DNA from: Tulasnella sp. 424
Taxonomy: Eukaryota; Basidiomycota; Agaricomycetes; Cantharellales; Tulasnellaceae
Assembly (NCBI GenBank): GCA_019633425.1
Contig: WSUB01000007.1
Span: 496,001 to 560,000 of the forward strand
Reading direction: 5' to 3'
Length of the DNA stretch: 64,000 nucleotides
This document shows, piece after piece, positions 19,101 to 29,540 of the stretch. The notes beneath the pieces were generated by a model. The model did no database searches, was not told the origin of the DNA, and saw only the letters and a list, made by a program, of their open reading frames with translations. Both the position numbers and the translations under genes were made by a program. Positions within the stretch are counted from its first letter, which is position 1; the number at the start of each line of letters is the position of its first letter.

Positions 19101-22100
19101 CTCGTCGTCAGAATCAACCACGATGAAGTCATCCTTCTTGGCATTCTTCCGCTTCTTTTTATGGCGAGCTTTGAATTCCTCGTTCTCGGGCCATTCGGCG
19201 GAAAGCGTCCCGTAGCTGGTGAGCACAAAGTCGTACTCTGCGAGGGCCCTGGCGGCGTCTCGGCCCTTCGGTTTGCTCGAACCGTGATAGACCAAAATCT
19301 GGAAGTCGCGGTTTGTCTTGCTTTCAATCTCGCCTTTCCATTGGTCTAGGAGAGCAACCTAGCAGGGTGAAATTCTCAGATTAGATAAACGCGCAGGTAT
19401 AATTTGGGGAAACATACAGGAGCGACGATTAGCGTGCCCTTTGGCTTGCCAGGTTTGGGAGTATTGAAGCAGACGGTCGCTATGGTTTGGACGCTAAAAG
19501 GGGAAGGTCGTTAGTCTCGCCGCCGTCGAGCCCATCATGGATGGAGGGACGCACGTCTTGCCGAGACCCATCTCATCTGCCATAATTCCACCGCTTTTCC
19601 TAGTACGGCATATCAGTTGTGACGGAATGTTAGTGGAGAGGGAGAGGCAGCTCACTTCGGGTCAGCTTCCTTCTTTACCATCCATGCAACACCAAGAACC
19701 TGGTGGGCCAGAAGAGGGATCCTCATCCCATGGAAGTGCTGATTGAGGTCCCTGAGTCTCAAGTACTGTACCGCGTCGTGAACGGTCACGTCTTTCTCGA
19801 ATATCTCGGCATTGCGAGCATTCATAATGAAGTCCGTGACGCTGAGAGCCGTGGCGGGGTCAAAGTGAGGCTCAAGTTCGTTGAAGCAGGAAAGAACTCA
19901 CCCTTCGTTACGCCCATAACCACCGTAGCTTGGCGCACCGGGATAACCAGGTGCCCCATAGGTTGATACATTCGGGACATGTGCATCTTCACTGGTATCG
20001 TCACTCTCGTCCTCTAGATCGTAAGGTCTTCCGGTGAGAACCTCGTAGGCGCCTTGTATAGAGTAAGGATCGACTTTGGGTTTCACATCCTCCAACTCGG
20101 CATAGATCGAGGGAGCCGCAAATCGGCTAGACCCGGCTGAGCTGTACGACAAGTACCGGTCTTCCTTCTTTACTGCAGGTGCAGAGTAGACTAGACCTCG
20201 AGGCGCTGGCCAATTGACGCCGCCAGCGGGTTCGGAGTTGACGGTCTGAGATGAGCCGATGGCCGCCGACGAGTGGGAGCTTGTCCCATTATAGTAATGA
20301 ATGGCATCCATTAGTGAGTCAATTCGACCCGGCGACGCATTGTTGTTCAAAGCCTGATCCAACTCCTGCTCAAGAGTGGGCGTGTTGGTTCCGCCCCAAG
20401 AGTATGGACTGGGGGTACGGTATTCATGGGGTTCGGGGTACAGCTCGGCCTGGGGAGCGTACGTGGGTTCCAGCTTCACAGACGACGCAGCTGGCAGTTG
20501 CACAGGTCGCACTCGATTGAGAGAGACACTTTGCTGAGCTGTGCGAGAGGATGTTGGGTACACCACTCGCTCCTGTGCTTGAATCGCGCCCATGGTTTCG
20601 TCGATTTGCGAGTGGGAGCGAGGAGGAACCAAGTTGGACAGAATGTCCCACCGCCGCTCGGACGGTTGGGGTTGTTGGCGATGGGCAGGTATCTGTTTTA
20701 ATGACATCAGCTTGGTTTGGGGGGTACTGGCACGATTCAGCTCGACCTTGGGCATAGAAGTGGTTGAGGAAGCAGCAGGTGGTTGCTGCAGTTGGCGATG
20801 AGGCGCCGGCGCCGAGCTGGATGAAGTGGAAAGCCGCCGAGGTGGGGTTAGCCGATAAGATGGTTCGATTAGTTCCGTCTTGACGTCGAGATTTGTCTTT
20901 TGAGACAAGGCGGACCGAATAGGGGAGCTGGTCTCGTATGAAAGCCTTTGCCATTTAAACGAGCCTGAAGTCTCCTCATCACTCGAGTCCGATGGTAAAG
21001 GCCGCTTCCTGTACACATGTGGCACCAATGGGGCTTGCGAGGTAGAAGCGAAAGACGGCCCCAAGATACTGGCTGTACCTCCACTCGACATCTGCTTCTT
21101 TATGCGTTGTAGGAGTGGTTGAGATTGACGGCGGGGTTGATGAGAAGAAGAGGAGGATGAAGACGGGGATGCGGTTGCGGTAGAAGGCTTGGGTATAATT
21201 GGGGAGGACGAAGATGCCGTCTTTGCCTGGCCGAACAAGCGTGTTAAAATAGGGGGCGGTGCGTTGCGAACAAGTCAGAACCAAGCAGTGGACGGAAAGT
21301 AGGGATAGAATTTAGAACGCTTCTTTTGCCAAAACAAATCTTCCTCGAAGGAACAAAAAGCCTCAAAGGAACACACCTGAGCAGCAGCTCTCACACGCGC
21401 ATTGCGATTCGTAACATGCGTCGGATGCTTTTGTATGTGAGACTAAATGTGTATGGATGCGGTTAACGGGCGGTTGATCGTCGAAAAAGGCGATATGACG
21501 CGCGCGGCTAAGAGGGTTCGGGAAGTGATAGACCCCACGCACCTGGTAGGCCCTTAGAGTGCCAAATCCTTCGTCTCTACCACCGTTCCGTGCCATTGGG
21601 TCGCGACTCATAGGGATTTCGATCCCCTTGCAACCTACGACAATAGAAACCACATGAGTTTCTGAAATCTAATACGTGGCAACACGGCCATGCGGTTTCG
21701 AGCAACCTTGTTCGAGGCATTTTACGGTGCCGACTGGTGGGTCAAAATAGCAGTGAGTTTATTTGGCCGCTTTGCCCTGTGGGGACCCAGAGCGTCAAAC
21801 TTACAACCAGTGCCAGGAGTCATCTTTGCTGTGAACTAGGAGCAACATAGAGCAAACGCGATAAAGAGAAGCGCAGTCCAGAATGAGATTGGGGTAATCA
21901 TAGAACAAAGAGACGCGTTTTCGAAGGTCCACTCACGTTAGTGTCATTAGGGTATAGGTTTACATGAGTTCTAAGTGCTTTCGTATAGCTATTAGGAATG
22001 TTTCGAGACTATAGATAGAACAAGTGAGCGCGTTTTCTTTGACGGTGCACGTAGAGACGAGGCTATTACCACTTACCGAATGGAGTTGGAGGTGTGTTCG

Positions 22101-22136
22101 AGCGAGAGCAGCGAGTTCTGCGTCGGTTGAAGACAT
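16125..22136 (-). CDS. SNF2-family ATPase with embedded RING finger (Rad5/Rad16/Uls1-like)
   Basis: A many-exon gene of roughly 1,500 residues. Its end was fixed by splicing GELAGL-type sequence to LFGLDMRGNVID and stop at 16125. N-terminal small exons hold a Cys motif VKCLEQGCSKPHGRC, then RNGGRDEGFGTLRAYQ and SHIQKHPTHVTNRNARVRAA. They splice into a long Ser/Pro-rich exon (about 19898-21229). The helicase core has GGIMADEMGLGKT across an intron near 19550, a DEAQ box (FLDEAQNIRNR) and WCLTGTPLTNGTADAYGLL. An inserted RING finger follows, CPICYEPMTDGFVIPCKHVY with RPCPHCRTPF, then the helicase C-part with KVMLVSQWTSALEL, YEGSMNRTAREHAV and AQAFDRTHRLGQ. Relatives act in DNA damage tolerance or as SUMO-targeted ubiquitin ligase translocases. 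The start is less sure: 22136 (MSSTDAEL) is chosen because spliced frames stay open, but ATG at 21823 is possible. Confidence 0.85.
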
Positions 22137-22729
22137 GACTGAGAGCGAGGAGAGGACTGTTGGAGGAGGGTGAAGGAGGGAGAGGACGATGAAGAACGGA
22201 AGAGGACCAGGAGGACGGAGACTAGTGGACCAGAGAGCGGTAATAACTTTCCTCACGTGATGGTCCACTAGCTGCTCTGAATCAAATACCCTGGCGCTCG
22301 CTTTCTGCTCCCTTCTCAGGCAAGTGCTTGGACAGAGTATAGATGCAGTTTGCTTGCGAATCTTTAGGGAGAAGTTCAGTTAGCTAGCTTGAGTGTACGC
22401 TCAGGTCAACACCCTCCTCCCCCCCCCCCCCCCGGCGTCAAAAGGTCAAAGCTAGCAAATCAAAAATGAATCAATTCGCCCGCAAAATCTTCGCCACTCG
22501 TCACCCGTCGCCACATGGAGCGAGGATGTGACGAGTGGCGCCTTAATCATCGGATATTCCAAAGCGCCCTATCAAGGGAATTTGCGGAGACGTTTCACAC
22601 TAGTGCCTGGCCGCTCGCGATTTCCGGATGAAGCAGACCCGCCACAAACCGCCCGATTACTGCCTGCACGACAAAAAGTCAAATAGCCGCGAACTACAAA
22701 AGTATTACTATCCTATATCCAGAAACTCT
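22137..22729. other. Intergenic stretch with a C15 run
   Basis: 593 bases between the SNF2-RING start and the LSG1 stop. It contains a run of 15 C at 22419-22433. No coding potential was recognised. Confidence 0.5.
22419..22433. repeat. Homopolymer run of 15 C
   Basis: Uninterrupted C run in intergenic DNA between LSG1 and the SNF2-RING gene. Length may vary between strains or be a sequencing estimate. Confidence 0.7.
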
Positions 22730-25451
22730 TCAATCGTATCCATTAGCTACAAACTGCTTCCTAAGCTTCACCTTCTTCGCCTTATGATGTTTCTTGTTCC
22801 CGGCCAACTGCGCGCCAGCTTGCTGCATAACGGCCATCAACCTCGCTTGATTCCCACCCAGGACCGTTCCGTCGTCCAAAGCCATATTTTGATGAGGGTA
22901 GAGCTGGTTCCGAGAGAACTGCATCCCGCCTCTCGTCCCTCCCTGGACGAACGGTCGCGAAGATAACCCATCGGAGTGCTCGAAGAAGCGCTCATCCAAC
23001 GCCCTTGATCGGAATCCCTCTGTTGCAGGAGCGGAGGTATTGTCCGAGCCTGGTGTAGACGGCGCGACGGGGATATACGTCTCCGCCATCTTCCCGACCC
23101 GTGTCGTAGGGGCCTTCTTCTTTCGAAGTGCGAGCAGTCGTTTGAGAACCTCGGCGTTGGACGTTTCGTTAAACTGTTCGGGTTGGATACCAGGTGGAGG
23201 CTGGCAATATAATAGTTTGCCGTTGACGTAGTCTTTTAGAATGTACCGTGCTGCTCGGGCTTCGTCAGGATTCCCGACACTCGACCGAGCAAATCCTCGG
23301 GCGACTAAGAGGGTCAACGTAGCGTCAGTCGTGCAGCAATGGCCAACCTCAACCTCAATATAGACCCACTTGCGTAAGAAGCTAGGAAATCCCATTCCGT
23401 CACACTCTTTCCATCTCCACCTTCATCGGCCATCTTCCTTTTGATCGTCAGCCCATAGGTAGCCTCCAAAATTTCTGGGGGTATCCGCTTAACGACCAAC
23501 GCTACCGGGGCGCTGTATTCCCTCATTTGGTCGATAGGTAAAACTCCATCGCAGATCAACTCGGCTTTCGTTGTAGCGAACTGAGGGAAGACCAATCCGG
23601 GGCAGTCGCAAAGCATCATTGACGGCGACAGGTGAATGGTCTGGAAGTGTTTGGTCTTTCCCGGAGTCGAGGATACGCTAACTTTCTTCTCGCCCAAGAG
23701 AGCATTGATAGTGCTCGACTTGCCAACGTTCGGGTAACCCACGAGGCCGACGATGAGTTTTGGTGGCAGCTTCCCCTGAGAATCTGCAAACTCTAATGAA
23801 GATAAAAGTCTTTGTCAACATTGGGTAAGGCTAAATGGCTAGTGGTCTCATGCTTACTCGAAAGGTCCGGCGCGGAGCGAACGAAGAGCTCCTCCAACTC
23901 TAACACTGATAGCACTCTCGTTCTTAGGTCCTCGTTTTCATCCCGAGCCCGCGGAACATAACCATCATAATCTTCATCCTCTTCATCCTCTTCGCTTTCC
24001 TCGTCGTCCTCGTCGTGCCCCTCAGAATCCGGTTTCGCACTCTCTCCTTTTGCTTCCCCTTCTTCCAGTTCGTCGGCATCTTTCACCGCTAAACGAGTCA
24101 ACTTCGCTTCGACCTCCGCGTCAGCTGGGTCGGTTTGTTCCTTCTCTCCACCCTCATCGTCGCTGTCGCTCCGCTCTGCCTTATTCGACACGTCTTGCTG
24201 GACCGTTGTGGCCCCAGCCGCGGTAGCCGCTTCTGCGTCTTCGGCCGCCTGGCGCATCTCCTGTAGGATCTTGGCATCCAAAGCAGAGAAGAAAGCATAT
24301 TGGATCCCCTGAGAGTCAAAATAGTCCGCCCATTGTCGTCTAAACGGTATGGCCCTTAGTTAACCTTGCCCTCGGTCAAGAAGTTGGAACTACTGACCTC
24401 TGGTCCTTGGTTAGCAGGTCGGATTTATTTATCAGGAGCAAGCTCTTCCGTATCCCTTTGCCTGTCCCTTTCTCCCCTTCTGGACCTTCGACGTCGTTCA
24501 CATACGACTCCAAGTCCTCGCATCGAAATCGAAGTGGGTTCCGTGCATCAACGATCTGGACGACCAGGTGAGACCGTTCCACTACCCGCCACAGTTGTCG
24601 CCAGACTTCTAGGTTGCGTTCAAACGGTGTCAACAGAAGATTTTCGTTTTCTTGTAACCTGCACAGTCAAGCATAGTGGAGGGACGCCGGTCGCTTAGTA
24701 ACGCAAACCTCAAGGCAGGCAACGTGATAGACAGTGAGGTGCACCCAACGCACCGTGCAAGATTTCTTCGCCATTCCAGGATAGCGTCCTTCTCCTGCCT
24801 GTCTAATTGAGCTGGTGTAATAGACTTTGTCCACGGAGGTCTAGTCGATTCTGTTTAGCGAAACATGCCAACGTCGGAGCATTTTAACAGTCACCTTCTA
24901 GGTACTCGGAGCTGAGTTCGATGTTCATAGTGTTTCCGTAATGCATCTTGCTCCTCTTGCGAGGATAAGAGGAAGGGGTTCTGGCTGGTGACTGTAGGAG
25001 TGTGGATGATCCGGACATTTTGCTTCTCTGTCGACGGGAAAAACCCCGAACGTCTGAGCTCAGCATAGGTATCTCTTTTGCTTCAGCCAGCGGTTCTTAC
25101 CGGCAGTGAAATCGGTGGCAGCAAGTTGCGCGGTGTTCAGAAATTCGTCGAGGTCTCGCTCTTGAGTGACAGAGTGCAGCTTCGTGGACGAATCTTTGGC
25201 AAGGTCTGTTGTATACTGGTACCACAATAGAGAAGTACGCCAATCTCCCGATGAGCCACAAATCCTTGCATAGACCAAATTGTGATGTATTACTCACCCT
25301 GCCTGACTCCCTAAGCTCGCGAGCGTCTTTCGCGCGCTTGTGAATAATAGCTCGCCCAAGACCAACTTTCTTTTTCGATACTGGAAGAGGCTTTACAATA
25401 AGTCCTTGTCAGCTGTCGAGGACGATGTGCAGAGGCCACCGCACTCACCAT
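22730..25451 (-). CDS. LSG1: Large ribosomal subunit GTPase 1 (Lsg1), circularly permuted GTPase
   Basis: Start ATG at 25451-25449 stands alone on its exon; the intron 25391-25448 joins it in phase to PLPVSKKKVGLGRAIIHKRA, the known Lsg1 N-terminus. Next come KLHSVTQERDLDEFLNTAQL and TPFERNLEVWRQLWRVVERS. The GTPase motifs appear in permuted order: G4 as LLINKSDLLT, then an acidic insert (about 23900-24270), then G1 as GYPNVGKSSTINALLGEKK, and G3 as LCDCPGLVFP. The tail ends KKHHKAKKVKLRKQFVANGY. Lsg1 is cytoplasmic and releases the export adaptor Nmd3 from 60S subunits. The gene is divergent from the dehydrogenase that follows. Confidence 0.95.
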
Positions 25452-26206
25452 AATGATATAACCGAAAAGGGGAGGTGATTGAGGTGCAGATTGAAATTTC
25501 CGACGGTGCGGTGTCTTTATGTCAGCAACTCCTATGCCATGTCTCACATCGAATCCTCCACCTGAAAACGTCCTTGATCAGCATTGGAACGTCCCAGACT
25601 GTTTGTCACCAACTGCGCTTGCCTAAGAAGCAATCTTCATATCTTTAGACTCGCAACTACACTAGCAGGATCGATTTATCTCATTTGTGCTTACGCGTCA
25701 TCCCCGCGATTCGCAATGCCGGGAGTCGCACACCCACCTCCTTCACTATCAAGCCACGCCAGCTAAAAATGCCAGGAACAATGCTACACAGACACTCAAA
25801 TTGCTATTTATGGCTAACATGCTCTCGGTCATCGGTTTCTTTCCAATTCTTGGACCTTATTGCGTGTCGTCGAGGGGAACCCAACCAACGTGTCACCACC
25901 AAGATCGCTGAGTAAACAAACGGCATTTCGTCTTCTCCTCTCTATCATGTGCGCTTGCGCGTCTTGTTTGATCGTTAAGTCCTCGCCGGTACGAACGGGG
26001 CTATTATTCCCGGCTCACACAGCGAGCATAGCTCCCCGATTAGGGGGTCTTTCGACCTTTCAAGGGCGTTTGTGCAACGTTCTCGTCTACGCGCTGACTT
26101 GCGGTATAAAAGACAGGGCAAATTCACTTCTTGTCGTTCAACATCATCCCTCTGCTTCTTCTTCAGTCGACACCCACTTAACATTTCCATCCTAGACCTC
26201 GCCATC
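25452..26206. promoter_or_regulatory. Divergent promoter region, LSG1 and short-chain dehydrogenase
   Basis: 755 bases between two start codons facing apart. Short open frames occur but none is recognisable. The dehydrogenase side has a TATA box (see separate entry). Confidence 0.5.
26105..26111 (+). promoter_or_regulatory. TATA box of the dehydrogenase gene
   Basis: TATAAAA lies 96-102 bases before the start codon, followed by a C/T-rich leader. The position is normal for a fungal TATA-driven promoter. Confidence 0.6.
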
Positions 26207-27382
26207 ATGCCTGCTCCTGCCGAAGGTTTCGCTAGCCCCCATCACAAGCTCTATGACGGAATTGCGCCCGAGAAATACATTGGCACTAACAAGGGCCGCG
26301 TCGCCTTCAGTGAGTTCACCAGCACCGTATACGCTTGTGCCGTCGTGCTGATAAAACGAGCACATCAGTCACTGGTGCCAGTAAAGGCCTTGGGAGGGAG
26401 TCCGCGAAAGCTTTTGCAGCTTCTGGGGCGTCCGTCTTCATTAGTGCGCGCTCTGTGGATGCTCTCGCTAAGCTCAAGGCCGAGATCGAGGCAGAGTACA
26501 AAGTCCCGGTTGCGTACACTGCCATTGACGTGAGCAAGGAAGAATCCGTCAAGGCAGCGGTGGCCAAGGCTGTCGAGACATTTGGCAAGATCGACATTGT
26601 TGTTTCGAACGGTAAGCTAACTTCACGCGGTTTGACGTTCGTATCTCTGATGGACGATCGTTTGCAAAGCTGGCGGAGGAGAGGCTAACGGCAGTAAGTG
26701 CGCTCCATCGCAGAGCCGTACCTTTCTAACCATATTTTCCGGTATAGCAATCGGAGAGCTCTCCGTCAACGCGTGGTGGGACACCATCGACCTCAACTTA
26801 AAGGGTACCTTCATGGTCGCGACGTACACTATCCCAGAACTCCGCAAGACCCAAGGTTACATTATCCTCCTCTCTTCGTCCCTGGCCCAGATTCGTCTCC
26901 CAGGGGGTTCATCATACAACCTTGCTAAGCTTGCGACCATCCGTCTCGCTGAATGGCTTCACGCGGGTGAGTATCTCGGTCGAACTTGGGGTCCCGCGAA
27001 GATTGACCAGGAATAACCTTCATCATAGAAAACGCGAAAGCTGGCGTGAAGGCAATTGCCATGCACCCAGGGGCTGTCGCTACTGAATTTGGCTCCTACG
27101 TCGTCGGTAAGAACCCCGGGATGGGATTGAAGGACTTCTTTACGGATGATCCCAAGCTTAATGCATGGACTCAAGGTAAGGGCGAAACATGGATCCTGGC
27201 AAAACTAAGACACTAACTCCATCTGCACGCCATGTACAGTTCGGTTAACCTCCGGCTCTGAAGATTGGCTGTCTGGCCGGTTCTTCGACTCCACTTGGGG
27301 CCTGGACGAGGTTGCTAAGCAGAAAGAAGCCATCTTGGAAGAGGATGCGCTGAAGATCAGACTGGCTTTGCCTCGTTCTTAG
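26207..27382 (+). CDS. Short-chain dehydrogenase/reductase (classical SDR)
   Basis: Start MPAPAEGFASPHHK. Exon 1 (26207-26309) joins in phase to exon 2 from 26369, building the cofactor loop AFITGASKGLGRESA. Later marks are VPVAYTAIDVSKEE (acidic cofactor contact), DIVVSNAGGGEANG across two introns, the catalytic Ser in YIILLSSSLAQIRL and the YxxxK pair in SSYNLAKLATIRLAEW. The post-catalytic HPGAVATEFGSYV is typical of the family, and the C-terminus ends LRLALPRS-like at a TAG stop. About 300 residues. The enzyme should reduce or oxidise a small carbonyl or alcohol with NAD(P); the substrate cannot be read. The preceding TATA box suggests inducible or strong expression. Confidence 0.92.
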
Positions 27383-27843
27383 AAATCTTTTAAAGTCCTT
27401 GTCCTGTAACGAATCCGAATGTGACAGTTTGATCCACCCATAACGCGCTCGCGTCGTGTCTTGCTTGAGATCGGACCGTCTAGCTGGGCTTCGGCGCGAA
27501 CAGCCAAGCCTGGTGTTGTGCGTGAATCGACGTGGGGGGTTGAGACGCGGGGATAGCGGGCGGAATGGCGGGCGCGGCCAGCCACGGCATCTCATTCCGA
27601 TCGTGACCCAAATTAGACCTGACGTCAGTATCCAGTCCACCGGTCAGCAACAATCGTGCCGCTTATCGTCTGGAACGAACTCGACTGCAGGCAGGGATCA
27701 TACGAAACGTCATCACCTTGTGGCGTCACTCACGTATAAATAGGCCGCCACCCGAGTCGCTATATACTCCAACTCAGTAGCATAAAGACCACTCTTCATT
27801 CCCCCTTACATCGCAACTCCCTCACCACATCTTACACTCAAAC
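27383..27843. promoter_or_regulatory. PMP3 promoter region
   Basis: 461 bases between the dehydrogenase stop and the PMP3 start. The 3' half carries a TATA box and a C/T/A-rich leader ending in CAAACATGG. No gene is seen. Confidence 0.5.
27735..27742 (+). promoter_or_regulatory. TATA box of PMP3
   Basis: TATAAATA about 105 bases before the PMP3 start codon. Strong TATA promoters are common for stress-induced genes such as PMP3. Confidence 0.65.
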
Positions 27844-28374
27844 ATGGCAATCACCGGAAAGGAAATTTTGCTTATTATCATCAACATCATCTTCCCTCCT
27901 CTGGCCGTCTTCATGATGACCGGCTGTGGGGCAGACTTGTGTATCAATATCCTCCTCGTGAGTAATTTTAGAATCCTGCACGTCCCAAGTTTCGTCATTA
28001 ACTGACATCTGTTATAGACGATGTAAGACAGTTCGTTTCATTCTCGGTTAACGTGTGTAAGCTGACAGCTCCGACCCTCGACAAAATCCAGTCTTGGTTA
28101 TATTCCAGTAAGTTTTCTCGATCGCTCGACCTTGCGCTTCGTTCTGAAAATATCTTGTGCAGGGGCATATCCACGGCTTCTGGATCATGTACAAGAAGCA
28201 CAAGGCCGAGAAGCTGTACGGCCCCGGAGGCTATGCCTGTAAGTGATCCCAACTAGATCTTCTAACCATCCGCGCAACTGAGCATTCTCCGTCTATATAG
28301 ACCAAGGCAATGGACGCTTTGTACCAGCTACTCAGCCCGCTATGGTCGCCCCTGCCGGTTACGGTACGATGTGA
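27844..28374 (+). CDS. PMP3: Plasma membrane proteolipid Pmp3 (UPF0057 family)
   Basis: Five exons, the third and fourth joined around LGYIPGHIHGFWIMYKKHKA, give 94 residues. Two membrane spans are clear: EILLIIINIIFPPLAVFMM and LCINILLTMLGYIPGHIHGF, with the family motif GCGADLCINILL between them. The tail EKLYGPGGYAYQGNGRFVPA extends beyond the roughly 55-residue yeast protein, as in many filamentous fungi. Yeast Pmp3 limits cation leak and protects against salt stress. The last intron and exon are duplicated downstream as a pseudogene piece at 33589-33744. Confidence 0.93.
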
Positions 28375-29540
28375 ACCTGAAGGTTACTGCCCTCCATACC
28401 CCCTTTGGGCTGAGTCTCAACCCCAAATGTAATGAGTTATATACAGCTACCATAAAGGACTATATAATATACTGTATACGCGCTTTCTCGCTGGGGAGAT
28501 TATTGTGTGGATTCCTTAGGAGAGGGAGTTGCTCCGAGTTACTCCTGGATAAAATCCCGTACAAACGCTTTTGGCTCTGCGCGTGACCGCCAGCCTCGAA
28601 CGCGTACCCTCTCCAGTGGTGCTTCTTGGAGGGACTTGCCCCCGACCAGCGAAGCTTCCTCATCCTGTTCCCTATGAATTTCTTCCATCGATGTCCCTTC
28701 TGCATAGGCCAATCATTGAAAGTCGCTCCGTTCCATCCCAAATCGACGACAGGGGAGATGACCTAAGGTAACCCCTGTCAATGGACGATACACAACTTAC
28801 ACTATTTTTAGCTGCCGTCCCCTTCGTTTCATCTAAACGCTTACTGTCGTAAAAAATAAATTTCATCTCGTGGCTTCCTTATGAGGCGTCGAGATCCTCA
28901 GCTTCATCTTCCGCATTGTCCTATCAAAACCTCCGGTTGATGGTGTCCTTTCTTTCAGCGACGTATGTTGGATTCTCAGCGCGTTGCTGTGTTCTCTGCT
29001 GCATCTCGTTTATTCACGCATCCTTGGCTGTAAAATCGCACGACTTCGGTATATCGTCCTACTCCATGTCGATGATGACCATAGACCATGGGCGACACTT
29101 GTCGGTCGGGTATTGACGCTGCACCAGAGTTTTCCGGAAATGGAAGGTGTGAGAGAGTTAGGGTCCATTAGAAGTTGCTTTCTAGCCCGATCAACTTGAA
29201 ATTCCTCGAGCCTAAATCTCTTGCCTCAGAGTCGCCAGTCCCCAGCGAACGACTCGTAGTAGGCCTCGAATTGTGCCCGACCAACAATGAGACCTGCATT
29301 TGCTCCCGTTGCTTACTTGAGCAGCCGCGCTTGCATCACTCGTTCACGTCGCCAGCACGTCCCACCTCTCCCCACCACTACCTCCCCCCACGTCCCTAAA
29401 GAACCGAGTTCTTCAGACACTCTACGGTCTCTGCCACCAATTCTACCACTCACTCGTCATTTCTTGCTTCTGGGTCGCTGCATAGCTTCCCATTTCCCTC
29501 AACCCAGTCACCTCAGTCACCCCCCCCCCCGGCTCGCTGA
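28375..29540. other. Conserved region upstream of orphan gene A
   Basis: From about 28540 this stretch is shared with units B, C and the partial copy D. A conserved stretch near 28747-28785 reads GGGGAGATGACCTAAGGTAA, followed by CCCCTGTCAGTGGACGAT. A small frame beginning MEGVRELGS is open in copies B and C but shifted in A. It is best read as promoter and leader of the orphan gene. A run of ten or more C lies just before the start codon. Confidence 0.55.

Noticed and set aside
21363..21653. Separate small minus-strand gene
   Set aside because: Its exons splice in phase into the SNF2-RING gene, so it is better read as that gene's N-terminus.
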